Shown in pieces: positions 46,853 through 54,889 of a stretch of 64,000 nt of DNA. A model generated the notes under the pieces. That model was not told the DNA's origin. It did no database searches and saw nothing but the letters and a program-made list of their open reading frames with translations. Numbering within the stretch: position 1 is the first letter of the stretch; every line of letters begins with the position of its first letter. This DNA comes from Pyrinomonadaceae bacterium (lineage in GTDB: Bacteria > Acidobacteriota > Blastocatellia > Pyrinomonadales > Pyrinomonadaceae), in the NCBI GenBank assembly GCA_030841105.1, contig JAVEDE010000052.1, positions 1 to 64,000 on the forward strand, given 5' to 3'. Made by a program: the position numbers and the translations under genes.

Positions 46853-47254
46853 ATGACGACCGACGAAGAGTTGTTCGGGGCACTAACAGAGGCCACACGG
46901 GGCTTGCTCTACATGAGCGAGTCGGATTACCCGATTGAGGTGATCAGGTGGGACGGCTCCGAACAACTCTCGCCGGAGTATGTGCGAAAGGTGGCCGGAG
47001 CAGACTCCTCGGTGAGAGTCGAGGAGACGACCTTGGATGAGTTCTTCCGCGTCCCGGCCGGAGAGCAGGAGTGGAAGAATGAGGCTCAACTGGCGGAGGC
47101 GAGGAAGTATCAACGCCTCCGCCGGCTATTAGAAGATAACCTCACGGGCATCAGGGTCTACCGGGTGGGTGACATAAACGTCTTGATTCTGGTCGTAGGC
47201 GCGAGTACGGAGGGTAACTGGTTAGGAGTCTCCACTCGTGTCGTCGAAACCTAG
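46853..47254 (+). CDS. NuiA-family nuclease inhibitor (likely immunity protein)
   Basis: 133 residues, no signal peptide, so cytosolic. Closely matches the nuclease A inhibitor family known from Anabaena NuiA: GLLYMSESDYPIEVIRWDG near the N-terminus, TLDEFFRVPAGEQEWKNE in the middle, and the ending VYRVGDINVLILVVG then NWLGVSTRVVET. NuiA binds the NucA non-specific endonuclease, same fold as the domain encoded by the preceding gene. Gene order and the 19-bp gap make it the cognate inhibitor, protecting the cell from nuclease that is not yet exported. Followed by a hairpin terminator at 47285. GGAG lies about 12 bases before the ATG. The family call is strong; cognate pairing is inference. Confidence 0.9.
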   Translation: MTTDEELFGALTEATRGLLYMSESDYPIEVIRWDGSEQLSPEYVRKVAGADSSVRVEETTLDEFFRVPAGEQEWKNEAQLAEARKYQRLRRLLEDNLTGIRVYRVGDINVLILVVGASTEGNWLGVSTRVVET

Positions 47255-47284
47255 CGCGCCGACGACAAGGTGCCGCGACACACT

Positions 47285-47317
47285 AACGCCCCGCGACCGT
47301 CAAGGCCGCGGGGCGTT
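47285..47317. terminator. hairpin terminator after the nuclease/inhibitor pair
   Basis: Eleven-bp perfect stem AACGCCCCGCG (47285-47295) with its complement (47307-47317), then TCATCGTTTC. Convergent with the glycosyltransferase gene. Confidence 0.7.
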
Positions 47318-47350
47318 CATCGTTTCAAATCACTCGCCGTCGCTTCGCAC

Positions 47351-48208
47351 TCAGATGCGACGCGACGCGCTGGCGAGTTCGGGCGAAACGTCGCTCTCCG
47401 GCGCGTCCCCTGCGTGGAAGATGGGCGCGCGCGCCTGCGGGCTTTGGGCGAGGGCACGCGTGGCGGCGAGGGCGCGGTCGTAGCTGCCGCGTCGCGCCTC
47501 CCGGCGCAGTTCGCGCAGTTCGAGAAAGCCGTCGAGACCGCTCATGAAACTGACCTTGCTGCCCGCCATGTCGTTCCAACGCACGGCGCGCTCGTGCAGG
47601 CGCAAGCCCGCCAGATGCGCGACGTAGAGCAGTTCCACGTCGAACCCGAAGCGGTCAATCCGCGCGGCCTCGACGATGGGGCGGCACACGTCCATGCGAA
47701 AGGCTTTGAAGCCGCACTGCGTGTCCCAGAAGGGCAGCCCCGTCGCAAGGCGCATCACGAGGTTGAAGACGCGCCCGCTCTGTTCGCGCCGCCACGGTTG
47801 ATGCACGCCGATGAGACTTCGATCCAGCGCGCGCGAGCCGAAGACTAGATCGTACTCGCCCGCGCGGATCGGCGCGACGAGTTTCGGCGTCTCGGTTAGC
47901 GGCGTCGAGAGGTCTGCGTCGGAAAAGAGCGCGACGGGGGCGCGCGCGGCGAGCAGCCCGGCGCGCACCGCATGACCCTTGCCGCGGTTGGCGGGCAGGC
48001 CGATGAAGTTTGTGCTCGTACGTCCGGCGAAGTTCTCGAAACTCTCCGCGGCCACCTGCGCCGTCTCGTCCGTCGAGCCGTCGTCAACCACGATGATCTC
48101 GCTCTCGGACGTTTGCGCGTTCAGATACTCGAAGGCCGCCCGCAAAGTTTTGCCGAGACGCGCCGCTTCGTTGTAGGCCGGGATGACGAGTGAAAGATTC
48201 AGCGACAT
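47351..48208 (-). CDS. GT2 family glycosyltransferase, polyprenyl/dolichyl-phosphate glucosyltransferase-like
   Basis: 285 residues, GT-A fold. LSLVIPAYNEAARLGKTL, the UDP-binding DDGSTDETAQ, GKGHAVRAGLLAA, the DxD-like SDADLSTP and FWDTQCGFKAF segment match ALG5/dolichyl-phosphate beta-glucosyltransferases. It would transfer a sugar from a nucleotide donor to polyprenyl phosphate at the membrane, feeding cell-envelope glycans. No transmembrane helix is predicted. A GGAG seven bases upstream supports ATG 48208. It has a single repeat arm upstream (48222-48254). Confidence 0.92.
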   Translation of the reverse strand: MSLNLSLVIPAYNEAARLGKTLRAAFEYLNAQTSESEIIVVDDGSTDETAQVAAESFENFAGRTSTNFIGLPANRGKGHAVRAGLLAARAPVALFSDADLSTPLTETPKLVAPIRAGEYDLVFGSRALDRSLIGVHQPWRREQSGRVFNLVMRLATGLPFWDTQCGFKAFRMDVCRPIVEAARIDRFGFDVELLYVAHLAGLRLHERAVRWNDMAGSKVSFMSGLDGFLELRELRREARRGSYDRALAATRALAQSPQARAPIFHAGDAPESDVSPELASASRRI

Positions 48209-48221
48209 GAAGACTCCCGAA

Positions 48222-48254
48222 GAATGACAAATGACAGGTGACGAATGACGAGTC
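48222..48254. repeat. single-arm heptanucleotide repeat, GTGACRA-like family
   Basis: Five degenerate units GAATGAC, AAATGAC, AGGTGAC, GAATGAC, GAGTC upstream of the glycosyltransferase start; no opposite arm visible. Confidence 0.65.
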
Positions 48255-48397
48255 GGGAGCAGGTTTTTGCCCGCCGCCCGCCGCCCGCGCCGCCACTTAT
48301 TTTATAGCACACGGCCTCTGCGCCGCGCTCGGTTTCTGCGGTGCGCACGCGTGTGTGTTAAAATTCGTAGCAGTGAATCCGTTGACTGGTCTGGGAA

Positions 48398-50134
48398 ATG
48401 TTCGGGCTTAAAGTTATGAAGCAGAGGTTGGGTCTCATCGTCGCAGCTCTCGTCGTGTTGGTCGCGGCCGTCGCGGGCGGCATCGTGGCGCGCCGCGCCG
48501 AGCAGCGCATCGTGACGGGCACGAGCGCCGACGCCGACGCCATCATCGAGCACGACTACAAGGAAGTGCTCTCGCTCATCGCCAACGAGTACGCCGACGA
48601 GATTGACTACGAGAAGGCCAGCCAGGCAGCCATTCAAGGGATGCTCTCGACGCTCGACCCGCACTCGACCTTCTTCACGCGCGCCGACTACGACAAACTC
48701 AAACAGGATCACGACTCGGAATTCTTCGGCATCGGCGTGACCATCCTGCGCCACCGCGACGGCGTCTACGTGCAGTCGCCCGTGCCGAACACGCCCGCCG
48801 CCCGCGCCGGACTGCGCTACGGCGACCGCATCGTCGAAGTTGACGGCAAGGACGCGCGCGAGTGGACGAGCGAACAGGTGTCGAAGGCCGTGCGCGGCGA
48901 ACGCGGCGAGCCGGTCAATCTCAAAGTCGAGCGCGCTGGCGCGAACGCGCCGTTCTACTTCACCATCGTCCGCGACGCCGTCTCGCAGCCCTCGATTCGC
49001 ACCGCCTACATGATCCGCCCCGGCACGGGCTACGTCGCGCTCACCGGCGGCTTCACCAACACGACGAGCGACGAACTCGAAAGCGCCATCAAGCGTCTCA
49101 AGGACGAAGGCTTGCGCCAACTCGTCCTCGACCTGCGCAACAACCCCGGCGGGCTGCTCAAAGAATCAATCAACGTGGCGAGCCAGTTTTTGCCGCGCGG
49201 GCAGACCATCGTCAGCGTGCGCGGGCGCGGCGAGTACGGCGCGCCGCAGACGTTCGAGAACACGGCCTACGACCCGGAAGACTTCCCGCTCGTCGTCTTA
49301 GTCAACCGCAACTCCGCGTCGGCTTCGGAGATCGTAGCGGGCGCGATTCAGGACTACGGGCGCGGCTACCTCGTCGGCGAGACGACCTTCGGCAAGGGCT
49401 TGGTGCAGCGCGTCTTCTCGCTCGACTACGGCACGGGTCTGACGCTCACCACGCAAAAATATTACACGCCCTACGGCCGCTCGATTCAACGCGACTACTC
49501 CAACGGCTCGCTCTACGACTACTACGTCCGCCACGACACGGACGACGAGCCGCGGCCGAGCACGCCGCTCACGCCCACGATGTCTGCGACGCCGCACGCA
49601 CACACGCTTGAGCCGACGCCGACTCCCACGCCGCACCCGCCGACCGGCCCCGCCGTGCGGACGGCCGCCGGTCGCGTCTTCTACGGCGGCGGCGGCATCA
49701 CGCCCGACATCGAAGTGAAGCCGCTCGACGTGAGCAGTCCCGCGCGCGGTCGCATCTTCGAGGCGGCCTTCCAGTTCACGCGCGAACTCGTCGCCGGTCA
49801 AATCCCCGGCCTCGAAAGTTACCTCGTGGACAAAACTCTCTACGGCCAATTCCCGCGCCCGACCGATTACCCCGTGGGCGAGCGCGTCCTCGAAGCCTTC
49901 CGCGCACACGTCCGCCGCGACCCCGAATCGGCTTTGACGGCCGCGCAGATTGACGCCGACCTCGACTACGTGCGCCTGCGCATCCGCGAAGAGATCGTGA
50001 CGGCCGCCTACGGCAACGAAGCCTCCATCCGCGCCCTCCTCGACAGCGACCCGCAACTCCTGCGCGCCCTCGAAGTCTTCCCCGACGCCAAACGCCTCGC
50101 CGAGATGGTCAGAAACGGCGCGTCGCAAAGCTAA
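48398..50134 (+). CDS. S41 family C-terminal processing peptidase
   Basis: 578 residues, Ctp/Tsp-type serine-lysine protease anchored by an N-terminal helix (GLIVAALVVLVAAVAGGIV, ~12-30). A PDZ domain (~100-180, GIGVTILRHRDGVYVQSP, AARAGLRYGDRIVEVDG) follows the N-terminal cap, then the S41 catalytic core with Ser308 in SASASEIVAG and Lys333 in TTFGKGLVQ, 25 residues apart as in the known enzymes. A Pro/Thr-rich insertion lies at ~395-425 (TPTPTPHPPTGP). The protein cleaves C-termini of periplasmic proteins. ATG at 48398 precedes a second in-frame ATG at 48416; either could be used. The stop is followed by a hairpin. Confidence 0.95.
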   Translation: MFGLKVMKQRLGLIVAALVVLVAAVAGGIVARRAEQRIVTGTSADADAIIEHDYKEVLSLIANEYADEIDYEKASQAAIQGMLSTLDPHSTFFTRADYDKLKQDHDSEFFGIGVTILRHRDGVYVQSPVPNTPAARAGLRYGDRIVEVDGKDAREWTSEQVSKAVRGERGEPVNLKVERAGANAPFYFTIVRDAVSQPSIRTAYMIRPGTGYVALTGGFTNTTSDELESAIKRLKDEGLRQLVLDLRNNPGGLLKESINVASQFLPRGQTIVSVRGRGEYGAPQTFENTAYDPEDFPLVVLVNRNSASASEIVAGAIQDYGRGYLVGETTFGKGLVQRVFSLDYGTGLTLTTQKYYTPYGRSIQRDYSNGSLYDYYVRHDTDDEPRPSTPLTPTMSATPHAHTLEPTPTPTPHPPTGPAVRTAAGRVFYGGGGITPDIEVKPLDVSSPARGRIFEAAFQFTRELVAGQIPGLESYLVDKTLYGQFPRPTDYPVGERVLEAFRAHVRRDPESALTAAQIDADLDYVRLRIREEIVTAAYGNEASIRALLDSDPQLLRALEVFPDAKRLAEMVRNGASQS

Positions 50135-50135
50135 C

Positions 50136-50165
50136 GCGGCGCAACCGTCCGGCCAGTTACGCCGC
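50136..50165. terminator. hairpin terminator after the S41 peptidase
   Basis: Ten-bp stem, nine paired positions (GCGGCGCAAC and GTTACGCCGC), with TTTTT about 15 bp further on. It also faces the convergent small membrane-protein gene. Confidence 0.5.
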
Positions 50166-50206
50166 AAGCTCGACAACAATTTTTCGTAAGTGGTTTGGGG
50201 TGAGAG

Positions 50207-50620
50207 CTACGTCTTCGGCACGAAGATGAGGGCAAGGAGGGTGAAGCCGAGGGCTATTGCCCCGACTATCGCCGTGCCTTTGGCGAGGTTCAGCCCGACC
50301 TTGGCGGCGGTCGAACGGTTGCTGCCTTTGACCTGTCTGACTTCCGTGTATTTCACCGTCGTCGCTGCGCCGGTCTTCAGGTCAACGATGGTGAAATCGT
50401 CATCCCGCGCTTCGCGCAAATAGCCATTCACCTTTCTCCCGTCCCACAGTTTCAACTGCAAGCGCGTGGCGTCGCCGATGCCGAGCTTACGAACATTCTC
50501 TCTCACCCGCTCGACGTTGGGTGCTTGCCCGACCACCTGCGCTCCGGCGCGCGCCGTCCCCGCCCCGAACACGTTAATCACGAGAGCGATCATCATCAAT
50601 GATAGAACTTTCTTGAACAT
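50207..50620 (-). CDS. small exported or membrane-anchored protein, unknown
   Basis: 137 residues. Signal peptide (MFKKVLSLMMIALVINVFGA), a central beta-rich part (~45-100, RLQLKLWDGRKVNGYLREAR, TIVDLKTGAATTVKYTEV) that resembles an SH3/Sm-like barrel, and a C-terminal hydrophobic helix (~117-135, AIVGAIALGFTLLALIF). The barrel part reads like an LSm-type fold but I cannot confirm it. ATG at 50620 has AAGGGAAG upstream; the longer frame would be much less likely. Function unknown. Confidence 0.75.
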   Translation of the reverse strand: MFKKVLSLMMIALVINVFGAGTARAGAQVVGQAPNVERVRENVRKLGIGDATRLQLKLWDGRKVNGYLREARDDDFTIVDLKTGAATTVKYTEVRQVKGSNRSTAAKVGLNLAKGTAIVGAIALGFTLLALIFVPKT

Positions 50621-50806
50621 GCTTTCTTCCCTTTCGGAGATCAGAATCCCCGAACCGGCACAAAGCAATCCCCGCGCCGCAACTCTCACATTGCCGTCTG
50701 CCGCATAAAACGGGGAAGAGAGTTTTTCTCGCTTCAAGTTGTTACGACACCTGAAACATATTTCCGGCAGCGGCGTGGAAGTGTCTGAACATCAGCGGTT
50801 GAAAGT

Positions 50807-51979
50807 TTAATCAACCGCGCGCGCGATGACGCACTTGAGGTAGAGCGTTTCGGGGACGCCGACGAGGACGGGGTGGTCGCTCGACTGGATGCGCTTCTCG
50901 ACGATCTGCAAGCGGCGGCGCGCGTCCGAGGCGGCCTCGGCGATGACTTCGTGAAACTGCGGCTCGGTCATGTGGTAGGAGCAGGTGCAGGTGATGAGCA
51001 CACCATTGGGATTCAGGAGTTTGAGCGCGCGCAGGTTGATCTCTTTGTAGCCGCGCGCGGCGGCGCGGACGCTGGCGCGGTTCTTGGCGAAGGCGGGCGG
51101 GTCGAGGACGATGGTGTCGAAGCGTTCGCCCGCGTCCTGCATCTCGCGCAACGCGTCGAAGACGTTGGCCTCGCGGAACTCGACGTTCGAGAAGCCATTC
51201 AACTCGGCGTTGCGGCGCGAGGCGGCGACGGCTTCGGCGGAGATGTCGAGGCCGAGAACGCTCTCGCACGACGCGGCCATGTGGAGCGCGAACGCGCCGT
51301 TGAAGGTGAAGCAGTCGAGGGCGCGTCCACGCGCGAGTCGGCGTGCGGCGAGATGGTTCTCGCGCTGGTCGAGAAACGCGCCGGTCTTCTGCCCGCCGAG
51401 CGGCGCGACGCGGAAGCGCGTGCCGTGCTGCACCACCTCCATCTCCTCCGGCGCGTCGCCGTAGACGACGCCCGCCGTGAGCGGCAACCCTTCGAGCGCG
51501 CGCACGCGCACGTCGTTGCGTTCGATGACCGCGCGCGCGCCCGTCAGTTCGACAAGCAGTTCGACGAGCATGCCCTTGACGGCGTCCGTCCCTTGCGAAA
51601 GTGTCTGGAGGACGAGCACGTCCGCATAGCGATCCACGATGAGCGAGGGCAACGCGTCGCCTTCGGCGTAGACGAGACGGAAGGCGTCGGCCTCCTGTTC
51701 GAGTCCGGCGCGGCGCGCGATTGAGGCGCGGAGGCGTTCGCGCCACCAGTCGCGGTCTATGGTCTCTTCGCGCCACGTCAGTAGACGCAGCGCGATCTGC
51801 GAGCGGTCGCTGTAGAGCGCGCAGCCGACGAAGCGGCCGCGCTCGTCGCGAACGTGGACGGATGCGCCCGGCGCGGCGTCGCCGCCACCGTCGAGCAAGT
51901 CGCTGCGGTAAATCCAGAGGTGGCCGTCGCGGGCGCGCTCCGCACCTTTGCGCGAGACGATGACGGTAGTTGTTTTCAT
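50807..51979 (-). CDS. rlmI: 23S rRNA (cytosine-5) methyltransferase, RlmI family
   Basis: 390 residues. N-terminal PUA domain (~1-75), then a Rossmann SAM domain. Motifs: FTFNGAFALHM (SAM binding), VLGLDISAEAV, DPPAFAKNR and CSYHMTEPQF with the catalytic Cys of the RsmB/RlmI type. In E. coli RlmI methylates C1962 of 23S rRNA. The sequence KTGAFLDQRENH is characteristic of the RlmI/RlmK branch, so the name is probable but the target base is inferred. ATG at 51979 lacks a strong ribosome-binding site. Confidence 0.9.
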   Translation of the reverse strand: MKTTTVIVSRKGAERARDGHLWIYRSDLLDGGGDAAPGASVHVRDERGRFVGCALYSDRSQIALRLLTWREETIDRDWWRERLRASIARRAGLEQEADAFRLVYAEGDALPSLIVDRYADVLVLQTLSQGTDAVKGMLVELLVELTGARAVIERNDVRVRALEGLPLTAGVVYGDAPEEMEVVQHGTRFRVAPLGGQKTGAFLDQRENHLAARRLARGRALDCFTFNGAFALHMAASCESVLGLDISAEAVAASRRNAELNGFSNVEFREANVFDALREMQDAGERFDTIVLDPPAFAKNRASVRAAARGYKEINLRALKLLNPNGVLITCTCSYHMTEPQFHEVIAEAASDARRRLQIVEKRIQSSDHPVLVGVPETLYLKCVIARAVD

Positions 51980-52075
51980 AAGTTCTAAAGTGGGAGAGAC
52001 TTTGCCCCTTCCCGCCCCCGTTTGTAAAGCACGCCCGCGCCACATTCGGGTGACAAAATCAGAAGGTGCTCGTGC

Positions 52076-52104
52076 TTGAACCGAGCGGCCTTTGCATGTA
52101 GTCT
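52076..52104 (+). promoter_or_regulatory. weak promoter-like pair before the selenoperoxiredoxin gene
   Basis: TTGAAC (52076-52081), 17-bp spacer, TAGTCT (52099-52104). Only a partial match; listed because no better promoter is seen in the 131 bp upstream of the gene. Confidence 0.3.
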
Positions 52105-52176
52105 AAGCCGTAGCTTGCACAGCACAGCGACAATTTAGTTTTCCGGCAAACTCTAAGAAGGAGGGTTTATTTCAAG

Positions 52177-52641
52177 ATGCCTGAAGTAGGAGATTTAGCC
52201 CCGGACTTCGAGCTTGGTTCGAGCCTTGAGAAGGGCAAGAAGGTGAAGCTCTCGGATTTCCGCGGCCAGAACAATGTCGTGATCGCGTTTTACCCGCTCG
52301 CGTGGACGCCCGTCTGAACGGCGCAGATGCCGGCCTACGAAGCAGACCTCGAACGCTTCCAAGGCTACGATGCTCAGGTTCTGGGCATTTCAGTTGACAG
52401 CGTCCCGTGTAACACCGCCTGGGCGAAATCGCTCGGCGGACTGACCTACGATCTGTTGAGCGACTTCGAGCCGAAGGGCGAAGTGGCGCGCGCCTACGGC
52501 GCATACCGCGCGGCGGACGGAATCTCCGAACGCGCCATCTTCATCGTGGATAAGGAAGGCAAGATCGCCTACAAAGACATCCACGACATCTCGGATCAGC
52601 CCGACAACGAAGACTTGTTCGACGTGCTGCGCAACCTGTAA
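52177..52641 (+). CDS. selenocysteine-containing peroxiredoxin (in-frame UGA at codon 47)
   Basis: 154 residues read through one UGA (52315-52317, codon 47). Thioredoxin-fold peroxidase that reduces hydroperoxides. The Prx signature P-x3-T-x2-C occurs as P40-L-A-W-T44-P-V-[47], with position 47 (the peroxidatic residue) being the UGA; read as Sec this gives [10 protein letters not shown]. The frame stays open on both sides and the downstream part is family-like ([26 protein letters not shown] with Cys78 as a possible resolving residue, [16 protein letters not shown]). AAGGAGG (52158-52164) precedes the ATG. A hairpin at 52333-52365, 16-26 nt past the UGA, fits a bacterial SECIS. A stop-based reading would leave a useless 46-residue peptide. 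The next gene also carries an in-frame UGA. No selA, selB, selC or selD is in the window. Confidence 0.9.
52333..52365 (+). promoter_or_regulatory. candidate SECIS element of the peroxiredoxin gene
   Basis: Lower stem GCCU/AGGC, 2x2 internal loop, upper stem GAAGC/GCUUC and an 11-nt apical loop AGACCUCGAAC with G at the second loop position. The loop begins 27 nt after the UGA, inside the range for bacterial SECIS. Folded by eye only. Confidence 0.5.
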
Positions 52642-52730
52642 GGGAGAGAGGCGAGAGGCGAGAGGTCGGAGTTCGGTTAAAGACCAACTTTATCTTTAAC
52701 TGACCGCTGACCTCTCGCCTCTGACCTCTT
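52642..52730. repeat. heptanucleotide repeat hairpin, GAGAGGC family
   Basis: Left arm 52642-52671 of GAGAGGC/GAGAGGT units, right arm 52701-52730 of CTCTCGC/CTCTGAC units. Ends 8 bp before the ATG of the GrdB-like gene. Confidence 0.8.
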
Positions 52731-52738
52731 AAAATTTT

Positions 52739-53473
52739 ATGACAACGCTGGCAAGAAAATGCGTGCCCTTCACGCCGTTCGAGCGCGAGTTGGCGAAGAG
52801 TAACATCGCCATCGTGACGGCGGCGGGCGTCCACCTGCGCGACCAAGAGCCTTTCAACATCGCCGACGAGATGGGCGACCTCGGCTTCCGCATCATCCCG
52901 CCCGACACCGACGCAGCGCAGTTGATGGTGACGCATCACCACTACGACCACACGGACGCCGACGCGGACATCAACGTCGTCTTCCCGCTCGACGTGTTGC
53001 GCGAACTCGAAGCCGACGGGGTGATCGGCGGTCTCGCACGCAAGCACGTCGGCTACATGGGCTACACCATGCAACTCAAGGCGTTGTACGAGGGGACTGC
53101 GCCGGAGATCGCCAACGAGATTGACAAGGGCAGCCGCGCCGACGCCGTGATTCTCACGGGCGGTTGACCGAACGTGTGTCACCGCACGGTCGTGGCGGTT
53201 CAACGCGAAATCGAAATGCGCGGCATCCCGACGGTGCTGATCACGGTCAGCCCGGAAGTCTCGGCGCAGATGCGCCCGCCGCGCGCGCTCTACCCGAAGG
53301 GATTCAAGATCGGCAACAGTCTCGGTCGGCCGGGCATGCGCGCCCTGCAACGCCAAGTGCTGACCGACGCGCTCGCGCTACTTTCCGAGAACACGCGCCC
53401 CGGCCAAGTCGTCACGCGCGAATATGCCGACTACGGCGAGCAGTACGATCCGCCGTCGGTCAAAGCGAAATAG
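52739..53473 (+). CDS. GrdB-like selenoprotein (glycine/sarcosine/betaine reductase selenoprotein B family), UGA at codon 143
   Basis: 244 residues when UGA at 53165-53167 is read as Sec143. The downstream half continues in the same frame as TGG-U143-PNVCHRTVVAVQREI, giving a U-x3-C redox motif (Sec143, Cys147), and ends with TAG. The upstream half (52739-53164) contains THHHYDHTDADADINVVFPL and VGYMGYTMQLKALYEGT, typical of this family; the full GrdB subunits of glycine reductase are longer (~430), so this is the short homologue annotated in genomes by family name and of unknown substrate. A strong SECIS-like hairpin lies at 53181-53199. The start has no Shine-Dalgarno and follows a repeat arm. 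It lies 97 bp after the selenoperoxiredoxin gene and before pfkA, suggesting a selenium-dependent redox pair. Confidence 0.88.
53181..53199 (+). promoter_or_regulatory. SECIS-like hairpin of the GrdB-like gene
   Basis: Seven-bp stem ACCGCAC/GUGGCGGU with one bulged G at 53194 and apical loop GGUC (53188-53191), starting 21 nt after the UGA. GGUC is also in the apical region of the E. coli fdhF SECIS. Folded by eye. Confidence 0.65.
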
Positions 53474-53474
53474 A

Positions 53475-53571
53475 GTGACAAGTGACGAGTGACAAGTGAC
53501 AAGTTAAAGCAGCAATCTTAACTTTAAACTTGTCTTTGATCTGGTCACTCGTCACTTGTCACTTGTCACTG
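53475..53571. repeat. heptanucleotide repeat hairpin, GTGACRA family
   Basis: Left arm 53475-53505 and right arm 53527-53571. Ends 7 bp before the pfkA ATG. Confidence 0.85.
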
Positions 53572-53578
53572 TTTTCTT

Positions 53579-54703
53579 ATGACGATACGAACAATCGGGT
53601 TGGTGACTGGCGGCGGCGACGCGCCGGGGCTGAACGCAGTGATCCGCGCGGTGGTGAAGACCGCCGTGACGGAATACTCTCTGCGCGTCGTCGGGATCGA
53701 AGACAGTTTCGAGGGTCTGCTCGACGAGACGCGCACGCGCGAGTTGACGCCCGCAGACGTGCGCGGACTCTTGCCGCGCGGCGGCACGATCCTTGGCACG
53801 CGCAACCGCGGCCGTTTCGTCGAGCGCGGCGGGTCGGACGGCGCGGACGTGAAGCCGGAGCAGATTTACCAGCAGGCCGTCGAAAACCTCCGGCGGCTCG
53901 ACATAGACGCCCTCGTCGTGCTCGGCGGCGAAGGCACTCTGGGGATCGCGGCGGAGTTCGACAAGTTGGGCGTGCCCGTCGTCGGCGTGCCGAAGACGAT
54001 TGATAACGATCTGGCCTTCACCGAGTTGACCTTCGGCTTCGTCACCGCGCTCGACATCGCGACCGAGGCGCTCGACCGCCTGCACACGACCGCCGCCTCG
54101 CACGACCGCGTGATGATCCTCGAAGTGATGGGGCGGCACACGGGCTGGATCGCGCTGCACTCCGGCATCGCGGGCGGCGCGGACGTGATCCTCATCCCCG
54201 AAATTCCCTTTTCGCTCAAAGCGGTGGCGGAGAAGATCGAAGAGCGCGAGCGTTGCGATTCGCAGTTCAGCATCATCGTCGTCGCAGAGGGCGCGCGCGA
54301 GGCGGGCGGGCTGGAAATTTATCAGGACGCGGGCGACCGCGAACACGCCCCGCGGCTCGGCGGCATCGGCCACCACGTCGCGCGCGAACTCGAAGCCCTG
54401 ACCGGCAAGGAGACGCGCTGCGTCGTGCTCGGCCACCTCCAACGCGGCGGCACGCCGAACGCCTTCGACCGCATGCTCGCCACCAACTATGGCTCGTGCG
54501 CCGTGCGCGCCCTGATGCGCGGCGAGACGGGCAAGATGGTCGCGCTGCACTCGGCCGACATCATCACCGTCCCGCTGGCGAAGGCCGTCGCCAACGTCAA
54601 GACCGTCGCCCTCGACAGTCAACTGATCCGCACGGCGCGCGACATCGGCGTCTCCTTCGGCGCGATTGACGAGGCCGCGCACCACGGGAAAGTCAAATGT
54701 TGA
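53579..54703 (+). CDS. pfkA: 6-phosphofructokinase, group III (likely ATP-dependent)
   Basis: 374 residues; phosphorylates fructose 6-phosphate in glycolysis. Nucleotide loop GGGDAPGLNAVIRA, GGEGTLGIA (Gly at the position that is Asp in PPi-dependent enzymes), GVPKTIDNDL (Lys typical of group III), MGRHTGWIAL and GHLQRGGTPNAFDR. This combination fits the clade of ATP-using enzymes found in actinobacteria and relatives; donor specificity is inferred from the Gly. No Shine-Dalgarno at the ATG (53579), which follows a repeat arm. Confidence 0.93.
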   Translation: MTIRTIGLVTGGGDAPGLNAVIRAVVKTAVTEYSLRVVGIEDSFEGLLDETRTRELTPADVRGLLPRGGTILGTRNRGRFVERGGSDGADVKPEQIYQQAVENLRRLDIDALVVLGGEGTLGIAAEFDKLGVPVVGVPKTIDNDLAFTELTFGFVTALDIATEALDRLHTTAASHDRVMILEVMGRHTGWIALHSGIAGGADVILIPEIPFSLKAVAEKIEERERCDSQFSIIVVAEGAREAGGLEIYQDAGDREHAPRLGGIGHHVARELEALTGKETRCVVLGHLQRGGTPNAFDRMLATNYGSCAVRALMRGETGKMVALHSADIITVPLAKAVANVKTVALDSQLIRTARDIGVSFGAIDEAAHHGKVKC

Positions 54704-54708
54704 AGACC

Positions 54709-54855
54709 GGGGTAAAGGGGAAGGGGTAAAGGGCAAAGGAGCAGAGCCAAAACTACACCGCTATCGTCGGTGGCCGTTTGAGGCTTTTAACCCTTCCCCT
54801 TTACCCCTTCCCCCTTCCCCTTTGCTTTTTATCCCTTCCACTTTCCCTTCACTTT
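54709..54855. repeat. heptanucleotide repeat hairpin, GGGGAAA family
   Basis: Left arm 54709-54741 (GGGGTAA, AGGGGAA), right arm 54787-54855 (CCCTTCC, CCTTTAC units). It lies between pfkA and greA. Confidence 0.8.
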
Positions 54856-54889
54856 GTCTATATTCTGAAAAACGGAGTGGACTGAACCA

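Noticed and set aside
52315-52317. Frameshift or premature stop in the peroxiredoxin gene
   Set aside because: The UGA is exactly at the peroxidatic Cys, the frame is unbroken on both sides, and the next gene has the same feature; a sequencing error is unlikely to hit both redox positions.
52172-52504. Minus-strand 110-codon open frame over the selenoperoxiredoxin
   Set aside because: Arg/Ser/Pro-rich mirror with no motif; the plus strand has a strong ribosome-binding site and Prx motifs.
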